From Phoenix dactylifera (lineage: Eukaryota; Streptophyta; Magnoliopsida; Arecales; Arecaceae): DNA of 64,000 bases. The translations under genes and the position numbers were made by a program. The stretch spans positions 1,852,738 through 1,916,737 of the forward strand of contig NC_052404.1 in NCBI RefSeq assembly GCF_009389715.1, in the 5' to 3' direction. Shown here piece by piece: positions 24,871 through 36,499 of this stretch. Each line of letters opens with the position of its first letter. Position 1 is the first letter of the stretch. Below the pieces are notes generated by a model. The model made no database searches, was not told the origin of the DNA, and saw nothing but the letters and a program-made list of their open reading frames with translations.

Positions 24871-26147
24871 AAATCGTGTTTGAAGTGCAGTTAGATCATT
24901 CCTTTAAGCATGTTGCAAGCCCCTTGGAAGTTTGATGACAAGTTTGTGACGTTAGTGGGGTCGGATTGCAGCCCTTGTGTCGTTGATCAGAGATCACGCC
25001 AATCCTGACAAAATCTGCAACCAGTATCAGATGGTCATGGTGTCGCGAGCTTTGTGGTTGCAATCGCATTCGAGCAAAGTTCCTCGTATATGAGCTTTAT
25101 TTTCACTATCTCCAACTTTAAAGTGATTGATTCCATCAGCTATCGAGCATGCTAACGGATAACTTTTGTACAGTATTTTTTTATCAAATTGTCGGAGAAT
25201 TTGTGCGGAGAGCGAGCATGGAGGCATCCTACAGCATCCAAGCAATAGCTGGCCAAAGCAAGCTACCTCCCATTCTTGCTTATGATTCAAAGAACTTAGT
25301 ATTGTCTGCCTTCTGCTGCTAGTTAAAATATAATAAAACAAGATCATACCATAACTTAGTCTTTAATTTCTAGCGATGTATAAGCGCTGTAGGGACTTCA
25401 ATGCTCATTGTTAATGGTCATGAGTGTAAACTTCAACACTTGGATGGATTTGCTCTTGTGGAGGTATTTTTTGGCTTTTTCCTCTCTATTTTTTTAAATA
25501 AAACTTAGTTAGAATAAGATGCTTGGTTATCATAATATAAAGGTCCTTTCTCGAAAAAAAAATGATGCTATAAAGGTTCTTCGCACTGGCTTTTCGTTTG
25601 GGCTCGGTACGTAGGACCCAAGAAAAAGATTCTCCAGACTTTTTATTTAGGTTTGAGTGTACATAAAATGTCAGATTTCTAACTAGAACTTCTTAACTCA
25701 TTCTACTATTTTTATCTTTCTTTTTGAGCACAACTCACTATTTGCCTAACCCCTCCACTCTTCTTATCACCCTCCAACTTTCATTTAGGTTTTATTGAGG
25801 TAGCTGATGTATAACCTTTCTATCGGTGCGAAGAGAAATTAATACCCTCATTGGGTGTCCAACCCTCATAGCTGTGGTGAATCATGAATGCTATCAGGCT
25901 CCATCTCGGTTTATATTTTCCGGTGGAAGGGGTTTTCTTTTTTATGATTTTTTTTTAAAGTGTCTAACACATCACTCGGGATATCAACTCAAAAGCATGC
26001 ATCAATAGTTTTCTCTTTTTTAGATTTTTTTTTAAAGATATCTGAGCCACTTTAGCATGATTCCAATTCTTTTTTCTTTGGAAAAGAAAAAAAAAAAGAA
26101 AGTCTAGAATTTCTTCTTCACTTCTTTAAAAATATGGACAAGCCCAC
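24871..26147. other. intergenic, no gene recognised
   Basis: Mixed-composition sequence with several poly-T and poly-A tracts toward 25900-26100. No exon structure or known protein fragment seen. Confidence 0.4.
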
Positions 26148-26829
26148 TGTCACCTTTCAGGACCTTGTCCAAAAAAACTAGCCGAAAGATATTTTTTGAA
26201 TTTTTTAGTATTGTATAAGCACCCAATATCATCTCGGCAAATAACCGATGTAGGACTGAACACACGCTCGCACAAGTCCTCACATACTCTCCTCATTTAA
26301 GATCTAATTTTTTCGTTAGATTAAGAGTTTAAATCCATTCAAATCTAATCATAAGCACCATAATTGGCCTGTAGTCAACCTCAATAGATCTGTGTAGTGT
26401 CCCCTAGTCCATATAGGTTATGGGCCCGAAAGGTATTTTTTGGATTTCTTAATCCGATATAAGTATGCAAGATTTATCCAACGAATAACCGATGTAAAAC
26501 TAAACACACACCAGCACAGGTCCTCACATAGTCTCCTCGTTTAAGCCTTCACATCCTCGTTAGGCTAAGGATTTAAATCTATTCAAATCTAATCACAAGC
26601 ACCACGATCGGCCCGTGGTCAACCCCAATGGATCTGTATTGCAGTGTCCCCATTCTATATAGGTTATGGGCCGAGTCCGCTCAGATACTATTTGTCACAA
26701 TCCAGGACCGCGCCCAAAATGGCTAACCGGAAGATATTTTTTGGGTTTATTAGTCCTGTATAAGCATCCAAGATCTCTAAGGTGAATAATCGATGTGGGA
26801 TTAAACACACACCCGCACAAGTCTTCACA
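26148..26829 (-). mobile_element. older TRIM array, three LTR-like units
   Basis: Three segments match the LTR of the TRIM at 23987-24425: 26148-26284, about 26428-26528, and 26693-26829. Between them are two copies of its internal region (words such as CAAATCTAATCA.AAGCACCA and CATATAGGTTATGGGCC). This LTR-internal-LTR-internal-LTR order is known for TRIMs and is usually put down to unequal recombination. The outer flanks are CCCAC and CCGAC, a near-match target duplication. It is clearly more diverged and thus older than the first copy, and is in the same orientation. It is a fossil. Confidence 0.8.
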
Positions 26830-27737
26830 CCGACCAAGTCAACCCAAAAAAAAAAAAAATGCTGTGGTCCTCTAGTAAGATTGATGCTCCATCTAGATTG
26901 GTAGATGGGGGACAACAAGGTTTTTTTTAGGACAACATTGGGCTACATGCTTCTTTCGACTGATCTACTCATCTTCATTGGTCCCTCCTAACAGAATTTA
27001 GAATTTTCCTTTGTTCCCATAGCTTATAATTGAGTCCCTAGGCTTCTACCTTGTGACCTCCCCCTAGGGCTTTAATCAATATCAGTGCTGATGGAATTTT
27101 AAGAGGTGGCCCTCAACATGAGTACCAGAGCCCTGGCGATGTGGAGGCCACACGTTGAAAACTACAAAGGATCTAAAGTCCTTACAATATTGAAGTTTTG
27201 TATTTCAAAAATATTGAACAAGTTCAGTAATATTGATCCTTTTTGTGGCTCTTTTTTCATGAAATGATTTTTTCCCCATTTTTCAAACTGCATAATTTCC
27301 CTGTTTCATATCATGCATAAATAGTTACATCTCGCAGGTACTCCATTTATCAAGATATAAATCAACTAACTCAATCTAAACTTATATCAAATTTCTTAGT
27401 GTGATATATTGTCACGCCTATACGTCTTGAGCATCGTGCACTCTTCGTGATAACCCATGAACCCTAATTAATATTTATTTATACCGAACGGCTAGTGTGT
27501 CCCCCAGTATAACAAGATTACTTAGGACAAACACTTGAGGTTAGATGCAAACCCCAGGCTACCGCCATTGTTTGCAATCTTACATGAGAACCACCTTGCA
27601 AGCTAAAATATATTAAAAAGCTCTAACAATACCATCAGCTATACATGATATCACCTTCTTATCAAGCACAATTCAAAACATTTTCAACATATTTGAGGTG
27701 CATGAAAGTGACACGTCAAAATTTGTCCACAGAAAAG
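26830..27737. other. intergenic, no gene recognised
   Basis: No gene seen. A piece near 27060-27120 reads ISADGILRGG in one frame and might be a further LINE RNase H scrap, but it is too short to call. Confidence 0.35.
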
Positions 27738-28140
27738 AATTTTTTTTTTTTTTTATTGGTACAACGGCGGCTCATATGTAACATGTGTGAATGCAGCCAA
27801 CAAAATCAGAAAACAAAATGCTACATAGAGGCTCTGGCACCTAGTCCGGATCTACCCAAGTGAAGCCTTTCGAGTGGTGAGCTGCATAGGAGGCTACCCA
27901 GTCGGCCGCCCCATTCATCTTCCGGCAGACGCGCGAAGCCTGATGGGAGGCACACTCCCTCAATAGTCCATGAATATCGCGGAACAGCGGCCGATCCTCG
28001 ACTAAGCTATCTCAGCTCCAGATCCACTCGATCACTGTGGCCGAGTCTCCCTCGAGGAGTAAACGGTCCACGCCCAGTATCTGCCTCACAAAGAAGACAC
28101 CCACCCGCCCAGTATCCGCTCAAAGCTCGACTAGAAGAAG
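27738..28140 (-). mobile_element. 5'-truncated LINE, RNase H end
   Basis: The minus strand reads VELRADTGR, FFVRQILGVDRLLLEGDS, TVIEWIWS and then HQASRVCRKMNGAADWVASYAAHHS, the last part of an L1-type RNase H. The T run at 27738-27756 is its poly-A tail, preceded on the minus strand by TTGTACCAAT. An in-frame stop after IEWIWS shows it is dead. Confidence 0.75.
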
Positions 28141-29640
28141 AAACTCTTCTACTGCAGTTTTATTACTACAGAAAATAAATAGAATTTTACCATTAAATAG
28201 TTATAAGCATCGACTCATAACAAACTATTTTTTCAATAGTTATGTTCGGCAAAGATATATATGTTCCCAACTGATACAACTAATTGCTGGAAGGACTATT
28301 ACCTACGAGTGTAGTCCACTGAAAATGATATGTATTCTTTTCTGTAAAAAAAAAAAAAAGAGAGAATGTATCTAACTGATAAATTTACCAATGTATCAAA
28401 TGAAAGTCGATTATAAAATCAAAATTCAATCGGCAAATGAATTTGCCTGCCAATGCCAAAAAAAAAAATGCAAAATGAAAACTCAGAACTTAATTAATAA
28501 AATCATTAGTACTAAAGATACATCGTTTAATCAGACTACACAACTTATCCCAGCATAGACGTACTACGTACGAGTTGTTCATATGTACCTATCAACACAA
28601 TTCCATGTCCTCATACCTAACCTAAGCAGTAACCATGAAAAGACAAAGGCTAAATCCCAATGAACCAAAAGAGAGTTCTATTTCCATTCTGTGAGATTGC
28701 AACCATAAAAGATGCCTAGACTCGTTCCTTTGCTCCTCATGACAGCTCCAGCTACATACCGTAAGAAAATATAAAATATATAAATAAATTTATCTTATTT
28801 TGTCAACTTAAATTTTTGGGATAAATGATAATTTTAATATAGTATTAGCGCGCGCAGAAGTCCTGAATTCGAATCATATCTTCGCTAGCTTAAGCTTTTA
28901 GAACAAATAGTGATTTTAATATATACAAAACAAGCAAACATGCAAATTAATCTTACGCGATTCAAGTAATTAACCCTTAAAATAACACCTTATCAAATTC
29001 AAAACCAGATTCATTAATGTTGAAAGTTTTCCTTTTACATCTTGAAGCTCCTTATCTCTCTTGAAAGTTTCCTTCCATATCATGCAATTCATTCTCAGTG
29101 GCTTCAAGTCTTAATTTTTCAAAGGGTTACCATAGAGAGTAGACCATAGATGATATACCAAGGAAACCATATATAGAGAGTGGACCATAACTCGGTTGGC
29201 GACCAAGCAACAAGCACTTGCTACCCATGTACTGCATTTGCTGCAGTAAAAAATCAGAGTAACATTCTTCCATCATGAGTAAACAACTGTATATGCTGCA
29301 ATAACAAAGTTTCATGTCCGCTATTATCTCTAACAAAAGCAAAAAAACAACCAGAACTTGTATAGTTAGCATCACTCAAATCAAGAATAGATAATGTATC
29401 TTAACTTGAGATTAATAAAATTTCTTAAGAACATGATAGATTCCATTTGGTAGACATTGAGATGTTGGGTAAAACGGCGTTCACGATGGTTGCAGCCGCT
29501 GGATGCTTTTTTTGGTTGCAATGGGAACTAGAGATTTTTTTTTTTTATTTAGGAAATGAAGACGCTGGGAATGGAAGGCAGATTTTCTTTTTTTTTTTAA
29601 TAAGGAAACGAACGGCGCCAACAAAGAAAAACCCAGTTTC
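28141..29640. other. intergenic, no gene recognised
   Basis: AT-rich sequence with short poly-A runs near 28345 and 28455. Nothing coding seen. Confidence 0.4.
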
Positions 29641-29654
29641 GTGAAGCTTTATCT

Positions 29655-29900
29655 ATGGTTCGTAGGACAAAAAAAGCTTCTTCCCCACGGCGGTTTAAGG
29701 AGACACGGCTATAGTAATCAAGTGGCCCGACGCCGGCACAACGATGCTGACAAGCAATCTCTGTTCTATGATAAATTCAAACTAGCGAGAGGGTATGGCG
29801 GCTCCTTCCTAGCTATCCATGTCTACCAGAAAGTGAACAGTACTGCCAACTGAATCGCCTTCTTTACAACTCATCATTTTGGAGAATTTTTTTTGAGGAA
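29655..29900 (+). mobile_element. LINE relic, RNase H end
   Basis: One frame reads FLAIHVYQKVNSTAN, a stop, then IAFFTTHHFGEFF, matching the terminal REANRAADWI..ARHSGE block of the other LINEs. The upstream part is too worn to follow. Confidence 0.6.
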
Positions 29901-30119
29901 CAAAGCATTTGTTTCTTCTCATTCTTTTTGATTTTGTTGGCTGCACTAATGCATATTTTGTATGAAGTATAAAAAAAATATTATACAGAACAATATAGTT
30001 TAGTAAAAATAAATATTTGTCGAAAAAAATTATTGTTTTATGCATAATTTATGCTCAGCTGGGATTATTCACTGCAAAAAAAATTTTTTTGTGGTACGGG
30101 ATCCGCACTCTAGGATAGT

Positions 30120-30590
30120 GGCAACCATTAGTGGCAGCAGATGGCTGCCAGTTGTTTGACACGTCGGTTTGGAGGCAGAGTTGCGAGCGGCCTAGATTGG
30201 TCTTCGATATGCATGGGTGGTACTATAGGCCAGTTCGATCATTCTGGATGGTGACTTGGCCACGATTATCGGATGAATTCGGAGGGGGACGAGGGGTGAG
30301 AGTACAGACCACTCCCTGATCCGAGATATAGAGATGATGATGAGAGATTGGAGGGCCTTCCGGGCCCAGCATGTATTTAGAGAAGCTAATGGGGTGGCCG
30401 ACTGGATGGCTGCCTACACGGCCCACCACTCAGGGTACACCCTTTGATTAGGGAAGGGGAAACTGCCACTGGCACTCCGCGAGTTAGTGTATTTTGATTT
30501 TATTAGGTGTATTCGTACACGCATTGTATGAGAAACCCGTCTCAGCAAAAAATAAAAATAAAAATAAAAATAAAGAATTTTTTTTTTTTG
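30120..30590 (+). mobile_element. 5'-truncated LINE, RNase H end with A-rich tail
   Basis: The plus strand reads GLEAELRAA, IILDGDLATIIG and RAFRAQHVFREANGVADW, then MAAYTAHHSGYTL and a stop, the second half of an L1-type RNase H domain. After about 100 bp comes an (AAAAT)n tail near 30549-30575. Stops inside the domain show it is dead. Confidence 0.75.
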
Positions 30591-31138
30591 TTTCTTGTAG
30601 TGCGTGGGTGGGGCAAACAAGCAAAACGCAATTTGGACGACGAATCTGGTTCGGCGTTTTTGTTTTTAACAATCAAAAAGAAAAGGTGACATGCACACGT
30701 GTATGCACACATAGATATGACTCATGATATGTTACCAAGGAGCGTTACTATTGCATCCCACACGGTTCCCTCACATCACGGCTGACATGGCACAAGGCAA
30801 TTGGTGAAATTCACAAACAATTGGTGAATTAAAGAAAGTGATGGTTAGAGAGAGAGTGATGACGCATGAATCACACCACTCTTGTATAAGGCAATGAGTT
30901 TTTTTTTTTTTAATGTAAAATCTGAAAAATTATAGATAAAATCTCTAATGATTTTTTTTTTATTTACTTTGAAGTGATTGCGGCAATATGAGTATCCATG
31001 AAGAGACCAAAAAATAGTAATATTTTTCTATAAAAACTATAAGGGTAAGAAAACATATAACATAATCCAAAAGGCAAATTTTCAAGCTTCTCCTATAAGA
31101 ATTTCTATTGTACTTTTTTCTATCCCTTCCATTGAAAG

Positions 31139-31141
<3 letters not shown>

Positions 31142-31197
<56 letters not shown>
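31142..31197. repeat. (AT)n microsatellite
   Basis: About 56 bp of uninterrupted AT dinucleotide. Likely to vary in length. Confidence 0.97.
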
Positions 31198-31201
<4 letters not shown>

Positions 31202-31379
31202 CTAAGCTGGACACATCATTTAATAATATATCCCCTTTGATCGAGGGAAAGGGATAGCACTAGCCTATCTTGCGGTGTGTCCTCCCTCTTCTTTTCTTCA
31301 AAACCATGATCCTAACGGTTGTCATTTCTACGTGTGAAACTATGTAAAGTAAACATTCCTTAGGGTTTCGAAAAAATGG

Positions 31380-31724
31380 GAGATGGCTACCGAGGTGGTA
31401 GCACGGTGAAAACAGGGCTTTGATTCCAGCAGGTGACCCAAGTTCGAAATGCGCGGGCGTCGATTAAATATGGAGACCGAAAGCCCCCCACTTGGTTTGC
31501 CCAGTGAAATCGCTATCTAGTCCTCCGATACTGAGATGACACTGGGGTGACGTACTCACACGTGGGTGTTGATCCCGGTAGGAGAGCCCACGGGTCGGAG
31601 AAGGTACGTAGAAACTTGCGACATGTATCGAACATTCCCTAGTGGAAGGGAGGCCAGTGGGAGCTGCTACGCGGATGAAGTTCTCCTCTCCCCCCTCCTA
31701 TTCTTTTACCAAAAAAAAAAAAAA
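31380..31724 (+). mobile_element. tRNA-headed SINE candidate with A tail
   Basis: The left end has an A-box-like TGGCTACCGAGGTGG and, about 50 bp on, a B-box-like AGTTCGAAAT (consensus GGTTCGANTCC), the layout of a Pol III promoter. A non-tRNA body follows, with no coding frame, and the unit ends TTCTTTTACC plus 14 A. The octamer GGGAGATG occurs at the left border (31377) and again just past the tail (near 31734), a possible target duplication. Length near 345 bp. The 3' end resembles those of local LINEs. An anonymous repeat with chance boxes is the alternative. Confidence 0.5.
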
Positions 31725-32319
31725 GGAAGAAGGAGGGAGATGTGCAACAATGTGACGCAATATATTATAAGTGTCCATTTGGATTATGTTTATGCTTAGC
31801 AGCTAATGCAAGGGATATGCAAGACCAAAACAAAGCTAAAGTTAATTAAACATTGGCAAGTTCTATGCCTAACTTTATTTTTTAAAAAAGAACCATTAAA
31901 TGTAATTATGATGAGCTTGATTTGCGTCACAATGAGAATAAAGTCCATGACATTTGGAATGTTGCATCAATTCCCTCGCCAAAATGGCGAAGAGAATTTG
32001 TAAAGTTATGGTCATGTCCAAAAAGGGGGATCAATTCTATCCGATTAAATTAGATAAGAAACATCAAGGCGCTATCACATGTGAATGTCACGTGTGACCG
32101 TGCTTTGCATATGTGAGCTGTTCATCAATTCATGTCAATTGAGTGTAAAGAAGGATACTTGCACCACGAAAAAACAGTAGAATCCATACCAAATCTAGCT
32201 TGTCGGAGGACAGACATTAGGATTTGGACCGCTACCTTTGGCCATGTGTCGAAAGCAACATGATCTTCCGTAGCATTGGCCGAGCCAACAAACCACATTG
32301 ATTACAATTCAAGATTTAG

Positions 32320-33200
32320 TTCCAAAGATGTCTTTGTGTGGAACCTGTTGTGGTTCAAATTTGGCCCGAGGGTGACCATGCCGGAGGAGTCGAGGGAGTA
32401 GCCAGTGGTTGGAAGAAGAAGATGGGGGCCACCTCCTGCACGGTGGCGGCGGCGGCGGACCTACACAAAGCCTCACCGGTATTTCCGATAAGGACCCTCC
32501 GACGATCAAGTTAGAGTGGGATAAATTTGGTCTAACCAAAAGTTTATTAGAAGTTACCTAACCGAGCTATTTGTAGTCCCAGTGGAGAAGCCAAAGTAGC
32601 AGAGGCATTGTCCGCCCTCATCATGAGAGGGAGGTAGCTCTGAGTCGAATGGCGCGCAGCTAAGGCTGGCCGGTAGCGTGTGGTGCTGTGCGTTCTCGAG
32701 AACGGTAAAGTGTTGACAGTCATAGCAGGGTATAGCCGGAGTAGTCATGGCGCTGTCCTTTGACTGTCGAGGGCCAGCTATCGAAGCGTGGCGTGGTGGC
32801 GTTCCAATATACGGCTACGTAGGAGGGTGTGGGTGCACACATGGGTGTGGTTATTGGTGAGGCCGAACCTGTTAAGAGGTCGCATCATGTATTTGGCGAG
32901 GTCGGCTAGTCGGATATGGAGGATAGCTTGGCTCCCTGGGTTCCGAGATGCGCTCGGTAGAGCGCTCCGAGCTCGAGGGTCAGGCGTACTACTGAAGTTG
33001 GTCGTCCCGAACTCGGTCGGGGCGAGTCGGCGAACATTGGAAGTCGATAGAGCTTTAGGCGGAGTCCGAGGCCGGTCTGATTCTGAGCTGCACCGAAGAT
33101 TCAACCGTTCGACGTTGGCGTTTATTGGGCCAACATTGGGGCGGCCTTTTTGTTGTGGGCTGGACGATCCATTTCGCCCCCCATCAGAATCTTATCGAGG
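32320..33200 (+). mobile_element. GC-rich block, probable LTR retrotransposon piece
   Basis: This block is far richer in GC than its surroundings. The words GCCTCACCGGTATTTCCG, AAGGACCCTCCGACGATC and AAGTTAG resemble the transcribed part of Gypsy LTRs in monocots. I could not fix the ends or a target duplication, and no gag or pol frame is seen, so the borders are rough. It is a fossil. Confidence 0.4.
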
Positions 33201-34267
33201 AGCTCCAAGAATTTGAGCATATAGGTGTGTTGTTATTTCTAGCAGTGATTCCAAGAACTTGTGACATGGAGCCTCAATGGAACTTTGGGCTTCTGGTTGT
33301 ATTTGTTGTAGTAATTAAATAGCTTGAGAAGGTACCCAAAGCCTAATGATCCATTAAGTTTTAGGATTGTTTTACTACCATTGCTCATGAATTGAGTTAA
33401 ATTCAAATTTATAATGAGAAAAGCAATCGAAATTGAAATTCCTTTTATAGCAAAAAAAACAGTGAGAAGTAGGAGCCATATACTTATAGCATCTTCGTTA
33501 GAAATGATATCACTTGATAAAGAAGCAGTAAGAAGTAGGCAAAAATGTGACAGGACCCCAAAGGTTTTCAAATGTATACATTATCTAGTTTGTTTAATTT
33601 AAAACCTTGTTGATAGGGGCCACAATTACTGATTAGGTGGTAAAAAACACTATTACAAGCGAAAGAAATTTTAAAATCGAAAATATATTTTGAATAGATC
33701 TAAGAATATTATAAATATTTTTTAAAAAAATCCATGGTGCATATGGAAAACAATAACTATAGATAAGAATAAGTAAGATAAAACTGACGAAAATAATAAA
33801 AATTTTCAAAATAACTTATGATTGGCTGTTGAGTTATTATACTATTTTAGATTATTTGATAGTTCTCCTTCTTGAAAGCAACTAATTAGTGAGTCAAAAC
33901 TTGCCCAAGTGGTAATACATTTTTGCTTACCACTCAAAAGTTATAGATTCGATTATCAGACGTGCCACTTTTAAAATTTGGAACTTCGAAATTATAGTGC
34001 AAGTTAGTCTCTCAAAAGAAAAAAAAAAGAATTATTTTGACAGTCAGCTATGATATTAACTTTTTTTTATTAGTTTGGGTCTTTTTTTTTTTTCTTTTTT
34101 TGTTTTTTTTTCGGGGGGTGGGGGAGAGGGTGGGGTAGAAAACTAAAATAAGTAAAAATTAAAGACAGTAGATAAATGACATCTCGATGATTCGGTAATA
34201 TTTTGGTCTGTGATGTTTACCGAAAACGTAATATTATTTACAAGTATTCTGATGCCGAGAGCCATAA
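33201..34267. other. intergenic, AT-rich
   Basis: No gene seen. A T-rich tract at 34060-34110 ends in a G-rich patch, GGGGGGTGGGGGAGAGG, a likely hard-to-sequence low-complexity spot. Confidence 0.4.
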
Positions 34268-34338
34268 GCGCATCTGGTGTAGTGGTATCATAGTACCCTC
34301 CCACGGTACTGACAGGGGTTCGATTCCCCGGATGCGCA
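34268..34338 (+). tRNA. tRNA-Gly (anticodon CCC)
   Basis: A 71-nt sequence folds as a full cloverleaf. The acceptor stem is GCGCATC with GATGCGC, with discriminator A. The D arm has the A box TGGTGTAGTGG. The anticodon arm is GTACC-CTCCCAC-GGTAC with anticodon CCC. The T arm is CAGGG or AGGGG-TTCGATT-CCCCG with the B box GGTTCGATTCC. There is no intron and CCA is not encoded, as usual for a nuclear plant tRNA. It reads GGG glycine codons. Intact stems suggest a working gene rather than a tRNA-derived repeat, and no A tail follows. Confidence 0.93.
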
Positions 34339-36368
34339 TTCCCAATTCGGATTACAATTTCTGTTTTGATTTAACGTTCTTTTTTTCAAATTTTGTTCTT
34401 CCCTTTATTTAACTTTCAACCCTAATTTAATTATATAATTTCAAAACTTGCATTTCCACAGAAACACCCTCAACTCTGTCCCCTCCCCTCCCCAAGCTGT
34501 AACAATTTCAAGTACCGGGCAGTTTGGTGAGACACCCTTTTGGAAGGAAGTAAACAATACCCAATTACTCATGATTATGATCTACTCTGTATAAAAAATT
34601 AAAAAAAAAATCATGCATTTTTTAAAGTATCTTTCCTGTGCATTTGATGATACAAACTGTGTTTGGATTACCACATAGAGACATGTCATGCTAGGCTTCA
34701 CATCACACCTGTCCATCCAATTTGCACTAAATCAGAACCTAATTGTGAGCTGCAATAGCTTGAGCCAATTTATGACGAGTTTATTGTAATGTTATGAGAA
34801 AACTTGCACACATATATACACATCCTATCACACGAAAAGATATAAGTAGACGAGGTCTCTAGAAGTCTTTCCAACTCGCTTCAAGGTGCAGTTAATTTTC
34901 TCATGCAGTTCCTTCCAACTCACCTAACAAGTGCTTCATCTTCATGAATCTTGAGTGCTCCTTCATAAAACTTTCCAAATATCTCGATAAATCTAAACCT
35001 TTTTAATAAAATCGATTAAAGTCTTTCATCCTCCTCTTAGAAAATTTTAGTCATCAAGTAAAATGCACATTACAAATCCAAACCCTAATCAAACAAACCA
35101 AGTAGCAAAGTGGGAGACCATATATAGAAATGCCCCATTTATTTTAATATTCAGGACACCACAACTAATTTGACCAGCGGTCGATGACCTATCCAAAATA
35201 TTAGGACAATGAAATGCAGACTTCCACACTTCTTTCAAGAGAAATTTGGGCAACCAAACACTACCATAAGTACCAAAAAAATCCTTGATTGCATAATTCT
35301 ACATGACTAGGTACCCCTTCCAGTGGGGTGGAGAAACACAGATACATGCTATAGATTGCTCAAGAAGGGAGATACTTTTTTGGACTATTTTTAAAGCTGA
35401 TAAACCACCACTTGCTGGGTAACACCATTAGTGCAGCAACTGTTTCTTCTCAAAGTTCAATAACATTTAGTTGATTGTTGCAGTACAGAAATAGAAACGA
35501 GGTAAAAGGGTAAAACATATATTGGAACGCTGATCTTTTTTGTTTTTTCATGCCTAGAACTTCCTCCTGTGATAGTTTTAATTAAAAGAACATATCTTGC
35601 TGGAAAAATGCATTACGTGTACGGTCGCAAGATAGGTGTAACAGGATGGTGATCTTTGTTGCTTGGTGCCAGCATTATCTGCAAACATGAGAACCCTGAA
35701 TTAGAATAAGGCAATAAACTCCAGGTATAAATGAGATTCAAAAGTAAAAAACAACAGCAAAATCCAGAGGTACATTGACAAGAACATGATTGAGTGCCAA
35801 CTATTAAACTACATGACAATGTTTTCAACAAATAAGGCACGATCTTGTCAACTGATAGTGCTGATCACCTGCCACAAGCCTTTTCCCCCAGGAAGTGAAA
35901 TAGTGATGAACCAATCTTTATCAACTAATGGCTGACAATTGGTGGTGCCCCTTCCAAGTTTCAGTTGATTATGCCATCAATTTGTCCACAGGATGACATG
36001 TAAGAAAACACTAACGAGATGTCTCGCCAGTCACCGCCCTGCCAATCAGTTGTTAAGCCCACTACGCCTCTAACATCAAGGTAGTTGGGCACTTTATAAT
36101 CTGATCAAAGATTCATAAAATTCCTAATATGTCACTGAGAAGTTTTTTTTTGCTGCGAACAGAAAGCATGTAATGACTGTATAATCCGAAGATGCTATCT
36201 GACTTAAATAAGCCCAACCTTCTGGAGTGTATTATAAATGTTTCCCACTGCCCAAACTTTAGCGACGAGTACAAGCACCCTCAGTTAACGAGGCCAAACA
36301 CATTTATGGGTCTCTTTTGCACAAAGAGCAAGTTTGATGATTTATTTTCAACATGCCAACAATTGTTA
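34339..36368. other. intergenic, no gene recognised
   Basis: AT-rich. On the minus strand near 35690 there is a good-looking 3' splice acceptor (TTTGCAG) followed by a short frame, which could be a downstream untranslated exon of a minus-strand gene, but nothing ties it to one. Confidence 0.35.
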
Positions 36369-36480
36369 GCTCCGCTGGTCAGTACCCCTCTGCTAAGGGC
36401 TTGCCCCTGGCAGGCATCCAGGGTTCAAACCCTGGTGATGGCCCATTACCACCATATTTTACTTTCAAAAAATGAAAAAA
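36369..36480 (+). mobile_element. tRNA-like head with A-rich tail, SINE-like
   Basis: GCTCCGCTGGTCAGTACCCC resembles an A box, and the T arm CCAGG-GTTCAAA-CCCTGG carries a perfect B box GGTTCAAACCC at 36422-36432. No good acceptor or anticodon stem can be closed, so it is not a working tRNA. An A-rich stretch, CAAAAAATGAAAAAA, follows soon after. A short SINE or tRNA pseudogene fits best. Confidence 0.45.
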
Positions 36481-36499
36481 TAGTTTCTATTCAACATGT

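Noticed and set aside
32788-33216. 142-residue plus-strand open frame
   Set aside because: It lies in a GC-rich block that looks like LTR sequence, with no recognisable domain.
35613-35700. Possible downstream exon with good acceptor on the minus strand
   Set aside because: No partner exon could be shown. NIP7 already has a complete reading frame 5 kb away.
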